Source: Aldehydirespirator sp963662645 (GTDB lineage: Bacteria > Actinomycetota > Acidimicrobiia > Acidimicrobiales > Aldehydirespiratoraceae). From it: a stretch of DNA of 64,000 bases. The stretch spans positions 3,348,001 through 3,412,000 of the forward strand of contig OY759762.1 in NCBI GenBank assembly GCA_963662645.2, read 5' to 3'. The notes beneath the pieces were generated by a model. The model ran no database searches and was not told the DNA's origin. It saw nothing but the letters and a program-made list of their open reading frames with translations. Positions 44,892 through 53,734 of this stretch are shown piece after piece. The translations under genes and the position numbers were made by a program. How positions within the stretch are numbered: the first letter of the stretch is position 1; each line of letters starts with the position of its first letter.

Positions 44892-45506
44892 ATGCCGCAG
44901 CCACAGGAATCTCGGGCAGACGATGAGCCGACCTATCCTGCGACCGTGAGCGGGGGACCGGCAACCGGCGGCGAACCCCCGTCGGCGACCGATTCGGCCG
45001 GCGGCGGCGCCCCCAGCGACGCGGAGGTGCGGGACCAACTCCCCGCCGACCTCGACGCGTCCGGATACGTGGGGCCCTACCTGTTCCCCAACAACAGCCG
45101 GCGCCGCGTCGCCGGCGCGCTCTACCTGTTGATCGGCGCGGCCTCCATCGTGATCGCGCTGGTGGCCGGCAGCGACGCCGTGCTCGTCAACGGCGGCTTC
45201 GTCGTGGGCGGCGTGGCCCTCGTGCTGTTCGGCCTGTACTGCATGCAGGCGGGATGGGATCTCGCCGTCGACGAGAACCACGCCCTGGTGGCGGCCACGA
45301 GGGAGGTGGGCTTCCCGGTGGGGCACGCTTCGGCGCAGCTTGCGTGGCGGGGCCTGAGAAGCCGTCCGACGTGGCGCATCCTGCTGTACTCGAACCAGGC
45401 GCCCCCCGACCGCCGCGGCCTAGTCCTGGTGGACGGCGTGGACGGTGAGATCATGGGATGCTTCGTAGAGGACAACCCCGAGGACTGGACCGGCCTCGAC
45501 GCCTGA
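44892..45506 (+). CDS. Hypothetical protein with two membrane helices
   Basis: 204 aa from the ATG at 44892 (starts at 44877 and a GTG at 44947 are alternatives). The first about 55 residues are Pro/Gly/Ser-rich and disordered. Two membrane helices follow (VAGALYLLIGAASIVIALVA and a second about residues 110-130), then a soluble domain (GHASAQLAWRGLRSRPTWRI) ending in an acidic tail. Family not recognised. It precedes the phosphatidylinositol-type lipid genes. Confidence 0.7.
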   Translation: MPQPQESRADDEPTYPATVSGGPATGGEPPSATDSAGGGAPSDAEVRDQLPADLDASGYVGPYLFPNNSRRRVAGALYLLIGAASIVIALVAGSDAVLVNGGFVVGGVALVLFGLYCMQAGWDLAVDENHALVAATREVGFPVGHASAQLAWRGLRSRPTWRILLYSNQAPPDRRGLVLVDGVDGEIMGCFVEDNPEDWTGLDA

Positions 45507-45673
45507 GTGCCCCGCTGGCGGCACCGCGACCCCCCAGGCGGGGAATGCGGGTGTTCGACTTGCGAGCGAGTAGGGCGAAGCCCGTGCGAGCAAGCGGACG
45601 CCCGCAGTGCCCGCCGGGGGAGGCTGCGGCAAGCTGGTAGCGTTCAAGCGCAGCCGAACCGGAAGGCCGGTGA

Positions 45674-46381
45674 ATGTTCGACGGAAACTGGCGCGAGGCA
45701 GTGGACCGAGGCCTCACGCCGATCGGCGTCTCGCTTCGCCGCACCGGCGTGACCGCAGACATGGTCACGATCACCGGTATCGTCATGGCCAGCGGCGCGG
45801 CCGTCGCCATCGCAACGGGCTACCTGCGAATGGGCTTCCTGCTGCTGATACTGGCGGGGATTCCCGACGCCCTCGACGGCGCCGTCGCCAAGGCCTCGGG
45901 CACGTCGTCGCAGCGGGGCGCCTTCTTCGACTCGGTGTCGGACCGTCTCACCGACGCCCTGCTGTTCGGCGGCATCGCCTGGTATCTGGCCGACACCGAG
46001 CCCGGACACACCATGATGCTGCCGGTGGCGGTCATGAGCCTGGCCATGCTGGTGTCGTACCAGCGGGCCAAGGCCGAGTCTCTGGGATACGAGGCCAAGG
46101 GCGGCATCATGGAGCGGGCCGAGCGCTTCGTCGTGCTCGCCTTCGGCCTGCTCTTCAGCGAACTGCTCATCTGGACCCTGTGGGTGATGATCGTTCTCAC
46201 CGCAGCTACCGCGGTGCAGCGCTTTGTGAAGGTGTGGAGGCAGGCGTCGGAGGGCCGGCCGGTCCGCCCTCGCTCCCGTCGCCGTTTCCGCCGCGCCCGC
46301 GCGACGCGGACGCGAGGCCGCGTCGCCGAACCCGCCCGGCGGGCGCGGATGCGCAACCGCCCACCGACCGACGCCGGCTGA
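45674..46381 (+). CDS. CDP-alcohol phosphatidyltransferase (phosphatidylinositol-phosphate synthase type)
   Basis: 235 aa, ATG at 45674 with GGAAGG upstream. The family active-site pattern D-x2-DG-x2-A...G-x3-D-x3-D is seen as DALDGAVA (Asp65, Asp68) and GAFFDSVSD (Gly82, Asp86, Asp90). About six membrane helices; the C-terminus is strongly basic. The enzyme joins CDP-diacylglycerol to an alcohol phosphate. The following acyltransferase and PimA-like genes make inositol phosphate the likely alcohol, the first step of phosphatidylinositol mannoside (PIM) synthesis in actinobacteria. Confidence 0.85.
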   Translation: MFDGNWREAVDRGLTPIGVSLRRTGVTADMVTITGIVMASGAAVAIATGYLRMGFLLLILAGIPDALDGAVAKASGTSSQRGAFFDSVSDRLTDALLFGGIAWYLADTEPGHTMMLPVAVMSLAMLVSYQRAKAESLGYEAKGGIMERAERFVVLAFGLLFSELLIWTLWVMIVLTAATAVQRFVKVWRQASEGRPVRPRSRRRFRRARATRTRGRVAEPARRARMRNRPPTDAG

Positions 46382-46403
46382 GTCCAAGCGGCCGCGCGGA
46401 TAG

Positions 46404-47315
46404 ATGCCGTCGGCCTCCGCCTATAGGGCCGGCGAGTTCTTCGCTCGCCGCGCGCCGGCGCCGGTCGCCCGGGCTGCCGCACTGGCCGGTGGGGCGGCCG
46501 TGGCAGCCGCAAGCCGCGACCGGCGGCTGCTGGTGCGGCGCAACATCGAGAGGGCGCTGGGCCGGCCGATGGGGCGCCGCGAGGCGCCGCTGCGGGTCAT
46601 GGCTGCCTTCGACTGGTACGCCCGCTATTACCTGGAGAGCTTGAGGCTGCCGGCGCTCGACGCCCCGGCCATAGACGCCGGCTTCGGCTACGAGGGTCTC
46701 GACGCCATCGAGCGCGCCGTTCGCTCCGGTGTCGGCCCGATTCTGGTCATGCCGCACCTCGGCACTTGGGAATGGGCCGCCTGGTGGCTCGCACTGGTCC
46801 CGCGCATGAAGGTGACGGCCGTGGTGGAGCCGCTCGAGCCTCCCGAGGTCTTCGAGTGGTTCGTCTCGTTCCGGCGGCGGCTGGGCATGGACATCATCCC
46901 GCTGGGACCGGACGCGGGCGGGCGCCTGGCCGCGGCGATCAAGCGGGGAGACGTCGTGTGCCTGCTCGCCGATCGAGACGTGGCCGGCAACGGGGTGGCA
47001 GTGGAGTTCTTCGGGGAGCGGACCAGGCTGCCGGCCGGTCCCGCCCTGCTGGCGCTGCGGACCGGCGCGCCCCTCATCCCCGCCGCGGTGTACTGGCGGG
47101 GTCGTGCCCGCCATGCCATCGCCGGGCCTGCGGTCGACACCCGCCGCTCAAGCGGCATCCGCAGCGACACGTTCCGAGTGGTCCAAGACTACGCCACCGC
47201 TCTGGAAGGTCTGATCAAGGCAGCACCGGAGCAATGGCATCTGATGTCACCCAACTGGCCCAGTGACTATGAGGCTCTCGGTCTGCCCGTCCCGGAGTCG
47301 CTACAAGGCATCTAG
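46404..47315 (+). CDS. Phosphatidylinositol mannoside acyltransferase (LpxL/HtrB superfamily)
   Basis: 303 aa. The catalytic motif H-x4-E is HLGTWE (about residue 115), followed by VVEPLEPPEVFEWFVSFRRR and LADRDVAGNGVAVEFFGE, all typical of the lysophospholipid/PIM acyltransferase branch (PatA-like). It attaches an acyl chain to the mannose of PIM at the inner membrane. It lies 22 bp after the phosphatidyltransferase and 9 bp before the PimA-like gene. Confidence 0.86.
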   Translation: MPSASAYRAGEFFARRAPAPVARAAALAGGAAVAAASRDRRLLVRRNIERALGRPMGRREAPLRVMAAFDWYARYYLESLRLPALDAPAIDAGFGYEGLDAIERAVRSGVGPILVMPHLGTWEWAAWWLALVPRMKVTAVVEPLEPPEVFEWFVSFRRRLGMDIIPLGPDAGGRLAAAIKRGDVVCLLADRDVAGNGVAVEFFGERTRLPAGPALLALRTGAPLIPAAVYWRGRARHAIAGPAVDTRRSSGIRSDTFRVVQDYATALEGLIKAAPEQWHLMSPNWPSDYEALGLPVPESLQGI

Positions 47316-47324
47316 CCTTCTACT

Positions 47325-48419
47325 GTGCGGATCGGAATCATCTGCCCGTACAGCCTCACTGTGCCCGGCGGCGTCCAGATGCAGGTGCTCGGCTTGGCCC
47401 GGGCGCTGAGCCGCAGCGGGCACCCCACCCGGGTTCTCGGACCATGCGACGGCCCGCCCCCGGATCCCAACGTCACACCGCTCGGCAACAGCCTTCCCAC
47501 GATCGCCAACGGATCTATAGCTCCGGTGGCCCCCGATCCCTCCTGCCAGCTGCGCGCCATCCGCGCCATGCGGGACGAGTCCTTCGATGTCATCCACCTC
47601 CACGAGCCGCTGGCGCCGGGCCCGACCATGACCGCGCTGCTGGTGAGGCCCGCCCCCCTCATTGGTACGTTCCATGCCGCGGGAGGGTCTCTGGCCTACG
47701 ACCTCCTTCCCCGAGCGACTCGCTTCCTCGCCGGCCGCCTCGACCTGAGGGCCGCGGTCTCGCCCGACGCCCGCGACATGGCCCGCGACGCTCTGGGCGG
47801 AACGTACGACCTGCTCTTCAACGGCGTGGAGTTGGCCCCGTACCGGCTCGCCGAGCCGGCACGCGCGCCGGGGCCGACGATCCTGTTCATCGGTCGCCAC
47901 GAGCCCCGCAAGGGACTCGGCGTATTGCTCGACGCTTTCCGCATGCTTCCCACGGATGTGAGCCTCTGGATCGCGGGCTCCGGTTCGGAGACGGCGGCGT
48001 TACAAGCCCGGTCGGCGTCCGATCCCCGCATTGAATGGCTCGGGACGGTGACAGACAGCGAGAAGATCGCTCGACTCAAGGGCGCCGACGTGTTCTGCGC
48101 CCCGTCATTGAGGGGCGAGTCGTTCGGAATCGTCTTGTTGGAGGCGATGGCCGCCGGCACTGCGGTCGTGGCCAGCGATCTGCCCGGCTACCGCAACGTG
48201 GCTCGGGACGGCCAGGATGCCCTGCTGGTTGCGCCGGGCGATTCTGAGAAGCTGGCCGCGGCCCTGCGTCGAGTTCTGTCGGACGCCTCAGAGTCATCGA
48301 GGCTGGTGGCCGAGGGTCACCGGCGAGCCGAGGCCTTCTCGATGTCGGGCCTGGCCGACCAGTACCTGGAGCGCTACGAACGGATCGCGGTGTCCACCAG
48401 TCGCTCCAGCGCCCGGTAG
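47325..48419 (+). CDS. pimA: GT4 glycosyltransferase, phosphatidylinositol mannosyltransferase PimA-like
   Basis: 364 aa, GTG start. N-domain IGIICPYSLTVPGGVQMQVL and HLHEPLAPGPTMTALL are strongly PimA-like (the GGVQ loop binds the acceptor inositol). The C-domain binds GDP-mannose: FIGRHEPRKGLGVLLDAF and APSLRGESFGIVLLEAMAAG, with the family E-x7-E motif. PimA adds the first mannose to phosphatidylinositol. Its position behind the phosphatidyltransferase and the PatA-like gene gives the pathway order known from mycobacteria. Confidence 0.87.
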   Translation: MRIGIICPYSLTVPGGVQMQVLGLARALSRSGHPTRVLGPCDGPPPDPNVTPLGNSLPTIANGSIAPVAPDPSCQLRAIRAMRDESFDVIHLHEPLAPGPTMTALLVRPAPLIGTFHAAGGSLAYDLLPRATRFLAGRLDLRAAVSPDARDMARDALGGTYDLLFNGVELAPYRLAEPARAPGPTILFIGRHEPRKGLGVLLDAFRMLPTDVSLWIAGSGSETAALQARSASDPRIEWLGTVTDSEKIARLKGADVFCAPSLRGESFGIVLLEAMAAGTAVVASDLPGYRNVARDGQDALLVAPGDSEKLAAALRRVLSDASESSRLVAEGHRRAEAFSMSGLADQYLERYERIAVSTSRSSAR

Positions 48420-48470
48420 GTTTCGGCGTGTCCGCGCAAGCCCGAACCTCCAATCAACCCTAGAACGCCC

Positions 48471-49202
48471 TTGAAGTACGCTCCCGCAGCCCTTGTCGCG
48501 CCTCCCGCGCTCGCCGTGTCCGTCATCGTGTGGGCGGCGTTCGCTGTCGGGAGCGGCTCGCCGCTTGTGGCCTTAGCCCCGGCGGTGGCTGCGGGCCTGG
48601 TCGTCGCGGCGCTACTCCGCTGGAAGGCGCCCCGGTCGGTCCTGCGGGCTCTTCGGGCCCGGCCGCTCGTCGAGGGTGCTCATCCCCGGCTGGAGAACCT
48701 GGTCGAAGGGCTGTGCACCACTCACGGGTTTCACGAGCCTTCCGTCCATGTCGTTGAGAGCCCGGCGGTCAACGCGGCCTCCGTGGGGCTGCGACGGCCG
48801 GCGGCCCACCTGGTCGTGACCAGCGGCGCGCTGTCCAGACTCGACCGGCTGGAACTCGAAGCCGTGGTGGCGCGCCAGCTGTGCGCGATCAGGCGCGGCG
48901 TCGCCGTCCCCACCGTGCTGGCCAGCGTCTCCAGGCTTCCCGGTGCCACGCCGGCAACGTCGGGGCTCGCCGCTCGGGTCAGCGGCTTCGACGCCGTTTC
49001 TGACATCGATGTCGAAGCGGCTCGCCTCACCAGCTTTCCTCCGGCCATGGCGTCGGCGCTGCGATGGGCCGCAGAGGGGCCCGGCTTGAACACCTCGCGT
49101 GCGGCTGCCCACCTGTGGATGGTCCCACCGCAGCGAGACGCCTCAGCGGTCCGGGCCCGATCCTCGACGCTTCAGCGGATAGACGCCCTGGGCGAGATCT
49201 GA
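48471..49202 (+). CDS. M48/HtpX-like membrane protein without the zinc-binding HExxH
   Basis: 243 aa with a TTG start. Two N-terminal hydrophobic segments are followed by a domain that parallels HtpX-type peptidases: HPRLENLVEGLCTTHGFHEP, VHVVESPAVNAASVGLRRP, VVTSGALSRLDRLELEAVVA. Where M48 enzymes have HELAH, this protein has RQLCAI, so the metal ligands and catalytic Glu are missing. It is probably a pseudo-peptidase with a structural or binding role, or a decaying gene. It is the last gene after the PIM trio. Confidence 0.65.
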   Translation: MKYAPAALVAPPALAVSVIVWAAFAVGSGSPLVALAPAVAAGLVVAALLRWKAPRSVLRALRARPLVEGAHPRLENLVEGLCTTHGFHEPSVHVVESPAVNAASVGLRRPAAHLVVTSGALSRLDRLELEAVVARQLCAIRRGVAVPTVLASVSRLPGATPATSGLAARVSGFDAVSDIDVEAARLTSFPPAMASALRWAAEGPGLNTSRAAAHLWMVPPQRDASAVRARSSTLQRIDALGEI

Positions 49203-49556
49203 TGGCCGCGCGGCCCGACGCGAGAACGCAGGCCGGGGGATCTCAGCCATCGGGGCTAGCTCGTGCCGCCCCAGAGGCCGAGCGGGTAGGCGCAAATCGG
49301 CGGGGAAGAGGCCGAGCGAATAGGCGGGCGAATCCGCCCCATACGGGTGAGGCCGTGGCCCGAGCGGCCTGTGAGCGCAGCGAACAAGAGCGGGAAACGC
49401 AACGTTGCGCCGCGAGGCGGCCTCACCAATTTGCGCGCCCTCTAAGTCGATGAATCGCCCAGCGAGATCGAGGCCCGAGCCGCCCGTGAGCGAAGCGAAC
49501 AAGAACGGGAGTGGCGCCGCATCTGCCAGCCGGTGGCGTCGGGGAGCTCGCCGCCC
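49203..49556. repeat. Intergenic stretch with three copies of a dispersed repeat
   Basis: No gene. Copies of CGAGCGGCCCGTGAGCG followed by AGCGAACAAGAGCGGGA lie at 49349-49396, 49470-49510 and 49545-49580. The first is preceded by AGAGGCCGAGCGAATAGGCG and a hairpin-like ATACGGG segment, making a unit of about 90 bp. Inverted copies occur at 51171-51262 and 53631-53680. Confidence 0.85.
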
Positions 49557-51125
49557 GTGAGCGGAGCGAACAAGAACGGGAGTGGAGCGGCGGCGACACG
49601 ACGGGCTCTCGCCTGCTCGCTCTTGGTGGTCGTAGCGACGCTGGCGGCAGCGTGCAGCGGCGTGCCGCAATCGACCGACCCGACGGCTGCCACTGTGAGC
49701 GACGGCTCGGCGCCCTCCCCGGACGACCCTGCCCTCGCGCCCGCCGAACCCGATGAGCAGGCGCGCGATGACGGCGCTTCAGGAATGGAGGCCGACGGGT
49801 CGGCCGGTGACGGGTCGGCCAGTGACGGGTCGGCCGGTCGTGGGCCGGCTGGTGACGGGCTGACCGGTGATGGGTCAGCCGGTGACGGGTCGGCCGGCAG
49901 CCAGACGGCTGGCGACACTCCGAACACCGCTCAGAATGGGCCTGCCGAGGGTGAGCCTGCCGAGGGTGCGGTGCCCGAGGGTGCGGTGCCCGAGAGTGGG
50001 TCTGTCGATGGTGCGGCTTCTGAGGGGGCGGCGTCCGAGGGCGGCGGGTCTGTCGGTGGTGTGGCGTCTGAGGGCGGGGTTGATTGGGGTGAGGCGCCGG
50101 CGGCGTACCTTGAGTTCGATCCTCTTGCAGCCGGCGCTATCGCCCCGCTCACAGGCTCGATAACGACCGATCTGAGCCTGGACGAGCGACGACCCCTGGC
50201 GGTGAAGATCGGAAACGGAGACGCCAAGGATCGTCCTCAGGCGGGTCTGGCGGCCGCCGACCTCGTCTACGAGGTGCTGGTCGAAGCGGGCATAACCAGA
50301 TTCATCGCCGTATTCCATTCCGAGTTGCCCACCCGGATCGGGCCCGTTCGCTCGGTCCGTTCCAGCGACTTCGACATCCTCAAGGATCTCGCTGCGCCCC
50401 ACTTGGCATCGTCGGGCGCCAACAGCACCGTGCGGCGGGAGATGAGCCAAGCCGCGAGGGCCGGAACCCTTGTCGACGTCGGGGCCTTGAGGATGTCCGC
50501 GCCCTACTCCCGCGACCGCTCGCGGCCCTCGCCGCACAACCTGTACTTCTACTACGAGAACCTAGGAACGGGAACACCCGACTCGCTGCCTGGAGGCATC
50601 CCTGATTCGCCGCCGACGACGTTGTTCGAATATGGCTCGCCGAACCCGCCCGGTTTGCCCGGCGCAGCAGGCGTCACCGTGGCCTACCGCAGGCTCTTCG
50701 GCACCGAGGTCTCCCACGTGTGGGACAACATCCTGGGGGGCTGGGTGCGCATCCAGGGAGGCACGCTCCATACAACCGAGACCGACTTCGGCGTGTCCGA
50801 GATCGCACCGGCCAACGTGGTGGTGGCGTGGATGCCCTACGGCACATCCGCGGCCGACCGCCGCTCTCCTCAGGCCCTTTCCTTCGGCTCAGGCGAAGCG
50901 CTCGTCCTAACCGCGGGGGCGGTCCACGAGGCGCAGTGGGAGCGCACGGAGGATCGCGTCGGATTTCGGTTCACCGACAAGGCCGGGAACCCGCTGAGCT
51001 TGTCGGCCGGCGCCACCTGGCTGCTGCTGGCCAACACCAGCAGGCGATGGCCCCTGGGTGAGGCGACGGTATTGACGGCATCCGAGGGTGCCCGGCTGCT
51101 GGCCGATGCCCGAGCCGCCGCATGA
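49557..51125 (+). CDS. DUF3048-type lipoprotein (YerB-like)
   Basis: 522 aa with the GTG at 49557 (GTG at 49533 also possible); the start codon and first codons lie inside a repeat unit. Signal peptide TRRALACSLLVVVATLAAAC with lipobox AAAC. Residues about 45-180 are low-complexity (GDGSAGDGSA, PEGAVPEGAV). The C-terminal about 340 residues carry DUF3048 features: RPLAVKIGNGDAKDRPQAGL, LVYEVLVEAGITRFIAVFHS, RIGPVRSVRSSDFDIL, ASSGANSTV. The domain is widespread in Gram-positives; its function is not established, but it is exported and anchored to the membrane. Confidence 0.82.
   Translation: MSGANKNGSGAAATRRALACSLLVVVATLAAACSGVPQSTDPTAATVSDGSAPSPDDPALAPAEPDEQARDDGASGMEADGSAGDGSASDGSAGRGPAGDGLTGDGSAGDGSAGSQTAGDTPNTAQNGPAEGEPAEGAVPEGAVPESGSVDGAASEGAASEGGGSVGGVASEGGVDWGEAPAAYLEFDPLAAGAIAPLTGSITTDLSLDERRPLAVKIGNGDAKDRPQAGLAAADLVYEVLVEAGITRFIAVFHSELPTRIGPVRSVRSSDFDILKDLAAPHLASSGANSTVRREMSQAARAGTLVDVGALRMSAPYSRDRSRPSPHNLYFYYENLGTGTPDSLPGGIPDSPPTTLFEYGSPNPPGLPGAAGVTVAYRRLFGTEVSHVWDNILGGWVRIQGGTLHTTETDFGVSEIAPANVVVAWMPYGTSAADRRSPQALSFGSGEALVLTAGAVHEAQWERTEDRVGFRFTDKAGNPLSLSAGATWLLLANTSRRWPLGEATVLTASEGARLLADARAAA
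49796..49905 (+). repeat. 15-bp tandem repeats in the DUF3048 lipoprotein gene
   Basis: Units near GACGGGTCGGCCGGT repeated about seven times encode the GDGSA repeats of the linker. Confidence 0.8.
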
Positions 51126-51170
51126 GAGCGTCGGCGAATAGGCGAGAGTCCGTGGTTTCGCAGCGGTGTC

Positions 51171-51262
51171 ACTCCCGCTCTTGTTCGCTGCGCTCGCGGG
51201 CCGCTCGGGCGACGGCCTCGCCCGTATGGGAGGATTCGCTCGCCTTCTCGCTCGGCCTCTAA
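51171..51262 (-). repeat. Dispersed repeat, inverted copy between the DUF3048 gene and pdxS
   Basis: Read on the minus strand it matches the about 90-bp unit at 49307-49396, including AGAGGCCGAGCGAGAAGGCG, the ATACGGG segment and AGCGAACAAGAGCGGGA. Confidence 0.85.
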
Positions 51263-51295
51263 GCCAACGCCGCCGCAGGGTCGTAGGCTTGGGTC

Positions 51296-52222
51296 ATGTC
51301 CGCCACTCCCAGTTCCGACCCAGCCGCAGCGGCTCAAGGCTCACCAGCCACCGGCACCACGCTCGTGAAGCGGGGTCTGGCCGAGATGCTCAAGGGCGGC
51401 GTGATCATGGACGTCGTCACGCCGGAGCAGGCTCGGATAGCGGAGGACGCGGGGGCGGTCTCGGTGATGGCGCTTGAGAGGGTGCCTTCAGACATCCGGG
51501 TCCACGGGGGCGTCTCGCGGATGTCCGATCCCGAGATGATCCAGCGGGTCCAGGCCGCTGTGAGCATCCCGGTGATGGCCAAAGCCCGGATCGGCCACTT
51601 CGCAGAGGCTCAGATCCTGCAGGCGCTCGGCGTGGACTACGTGGACGAGTCCGAGGTTCTCACGCCCGCCGATGAGGTCCACCACATCGACAAGTGGGCG
51701 TTCACGGTGCCGTTCGTTTGCGGTGCCACCAACCTGGGCGAAGCCCTGCGGCGCATCAGCGAGGGCGCCTGCATGATCCGATCCAAAGGCGAGGCCGGAA
51801 CGGGCAACATCGTGGAGGCCGTCCGGCACCTTCGCTCGATCGTGGGCGACATGCGCCGCATAGCGGCCGCCGGAGACGAGGCCGAATTGTTCGAGTGGGC
51901 CAAGCAGCTGAGGGCCCCGCTGCCGCTGGTGCAGGAGATCGCCAACACTGGGTGGCTGCCGGTGCCGCTGTTCTGCGCGGGCGGCATCGCCACCCCGGCG
52001 GATGCCTCGCTGGTGATGCAGCTCGGTGCTGAGGCGGCCTTCGTAGGATCGGGAATCTTCAAGAGTTCCGACCCGCCCAAGATGGCTGCGGCCATCGTGG
52101 AGGCGGTCACCCACTACCGGGATCCGGAGATCCTGGCCAAGATCAGTTCCGGGCTCGGCGGGGCCATGGCCGGCCTTGAGACCGCCACCCTTGCCGTCAA
52201 GATGGCTGAACGGGGTTGGTGA
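51296..52222 (+). CDS. pdxS: Pyridoxal 5'-phosphate synthase, synthase subunit PdxS
   Basis: 308 aa. The two catalytic lysines lie in VMAKARIGHFAEAQ (ribose-5-phosphate Schiff base) and MIRSKGEAGTGN. GGVIMDVVTPEQARIAEDAG and VPLFCAGGIATPADASLVMQ are hallmark strings. Twelve copies form a double ring that makes PLP from ribose 5-phosphate, glyceraldehyde 3-phosphate and ammonia. The stop overlaps the pdxT start (GTGA), so the two are coupled. Confidence 0.97.
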   Translation: MSATPSSDPAAAAQGSPATGTTLVKRGLAEMLKGGVIMDVVTPEQARIAEDAGAVSVMALERVPSDIRVHGGVSRMSDPEMIQRVQAAVSIPVMAKARIGHFAEAQILQALGVDYVDESEVLTPADEVHHIDKWAFTVPFVCGATNLGEALRRISEGACMIRSKGEAGTGNIVEAVRHLRSIVGDMRRIAAAGDEAELFEWAKQLRAPLPLVQEIANTGWLPVPLFCAGGIATPADASLVMQLGAEAAFVGSGIFKSSDPPKMAAAIVEAVTHYRDPEILAKISSGLGGAMAGLETATLAVKMAERGW

Positions 52223-52791
52223 AGCCGCGCGTCGGCGTGCTCGCCCTTCAGGGCGGGTTCGCCGCCCACGCCGCCATCCTCCAGAATCTCGGGGCTCGTG
52301 TCGACGAGATCCGGACAGCGGAGCAGCTCGCCTTGGTCGACGCGCTGGTCATGCCCGGCGGCGAGTCGACGACCATGTCGATGCTGCTCGAGCGCTCCGG
52401 GTTGCTGGAGCCCCTCTCCGAGCGGCTGGACGCTGGGATGGGGGTGCTGGGGACTTGCGCGGGGATGATCCTGTTGGCCGCCGAGGTGGTCGACGGGCGA
52501 GCCGACCAGCATCGCTTGGGGCTGGTGGACATCACCGTGCGGCGCAACGCCTACGGCACGCAGCTCGAGAGCTTCGAGGCTGACATTGCTGTCGACGGCT
52601 TCGAGACGCCCTTCCACGCGGTGTTCATCCGCGCGCCGGCCGTCGAGCGGGTCGGCCGCGGCGTGGAGGTGCTCGCCCGCCACGGGGGCCGCCCGGTGCT
52701 GTGCCGGTCGGGCCGGGCCACGGTCGCGGCCTTCCATCCCGAGTTGTCGGGCGACGAGAGACTCCACGCCCGCTTTCTGGCCGACTCATAG
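52219..52791 (+). CDS. pdxT: Pyridoxal 5'-phosphate synthase, glutaminase subunit PdxT
   Basis: 190 aa, GTG at 52219 within the pdxS stop. Class I glutaminase triad: Cys in LGTCAGMILLA, His and Glu in AAFHPELSGD. MPGGESTTMSMLLERSGL is the family signature. It frees ammonia from glutamine and passes it to PdxS. Confidence 0.96.
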   Translation: MKPRVGVLALQGGFAAHAAILQNLGARVDEIRTAEQLALVDALVMPGGESTTMSMLLERSGLLEPLSERLDAGMGVLGTCAGMILLAAEVVDGRADQHRLGLVDITVRRNAYGTQLESFEADIAVDGFETPFHAVFIRAPAVERVGRGVEVLARHGGRPVLCRSGRATVAAFHPELSGDERLHARFLADS

Positions 52792-52869
52792 CACCTGAGG
52801 TCCAAGAGAGAGAGACCAGGCCTGATCGTCGCCGGCTCTGATGCGGCTCGCACGAGTAGCCTCCGGGTT

Positions 52870-53622
52870 GTGAGCGGTCACAGCAAGTGGGCGACGATCA
52901 AGCACCGCAAGGGAGCGGCCGACGCCAAGCGGGGAAAGCTGTTCGCCAAGCTCATCAAGCAGGTCGAGGTGGCCGCCCGCTCCGGCGGCGGAGACCCCGA
53001 CGCCAACCCCACGCTGCGGACCATGTACCAGAAGGCCCGCGACAACTCGGTGCCCCTCGACACCATCGAGAGAGCGGTCAAGCGGGGCACGGGCGAGCTC
53101 GAGGGGGTCAGTTACGAGTCGGTCACCTACGAGGGATACGCGCCGGGTGGAGTGGCGTTGTACATCGAATGTCTCACCGACAATCGCAACCGTACCGGCA
53201 GCGAGGTCCGCAGCACCCTGGCACGCAACGGCGGGTCGCTGGCCGAGCCGGGCTCGGTGGCGTGGCAGTTCGAGCGCAAGGGCGTGGTGCTCGTTCCGTC
53301 GTCGGCAGCCAGCGAGGACGATCTGATGATGGTCGTGCTTGACGCCGGCGCCGAGGATCTGGAGGGCGAGGGTGACATGTGGCGGGTCACCACCGAACCC
53401 GGCGATCTCAACACGCTGCGGGATGCGCTGGCGGCGGCCGAGATCACCTTCGAGAGCGCCGACCTCACCATGCTGCCCACCAGCAACGTGGCTGTCACCG
53501 AGCCCTCCGTAGCCCGTGCAGTGCTGAAGCTGATGGACCTCATCGACGATCTCGACGATGTGCAGGACGTGCACAGCAACTTCGATATCGGCGACGACAT
53601 CATGGAGGAGCTGGCCGGCTAG
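52870..53622 (+). CDS. yebC: YebC/PmpR-family DNA-binding or translation factor
   Basis: 250 aa, GTG start. Begins SGHSKWATIKHRKGAADAKR, the family hallmark, followed by GGGDPDANPTLRTMYQKARD, GYAPGGVALYIECLTDNRNR and a C-terminal domain ending in FDIGDDIMEEL. YebC proteins act as transcriptional regulators or help ribosomes at proline stretches. Its position just before ruvC is conserved in many bacteria. Confidence 0.95.
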   Translation: MSGHSKWATIKHRKGAADAKRGKLFAKLIKQVEVAARSGGGDPDANPTLRTMYQKARDNSVPLDTIERAVKRGTGELEGVSYESVTYEGYAPGGVALYIECLTDNRNRTGSEVRSTLARNGGSLAEPGSVAWQFERKGVVLVPSSAASEDDLMMVVLDAGAEDLEGEGDMWRVTTEPGDLNTLRDALAAAEITFESADLTMLPTSNVAVTEPSVARAVLKLMDLIDDLDDVQDVHSNFDIGDDIMEELAG

Positions 53623-53630
53623 CGCGGAGC

Positions 53631-53680
53631 CCCGCTCTTGTTCGCTGCGCTCACGGGCCGCTCGGGCCACGGCCTCGCAA
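53631..53680 (-). repeat. Dispersed repeat, inverted copy between yebC and ruvC
   Basis: Minus-strand reading gives CCGAGCGGCCCGTGAGCG then CAGCGAACAAGAGCGGG, the core of the repeat family also at 49349-49580 and 51171-51262. Confidence 0.85.
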
Positions 53681-53734
53681 GCTCGGCCTCTGGCATCCGC
53701 GACCTTGACTCGAAGGGTCAATAGAGTCGCGCAC

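Noticed and set aside
49203..53680. Intergenic repeats considered as insertion sequences
   Set aside because: No transposase gene, no terminal inverted repeats of IS type and a length under 100 bp.
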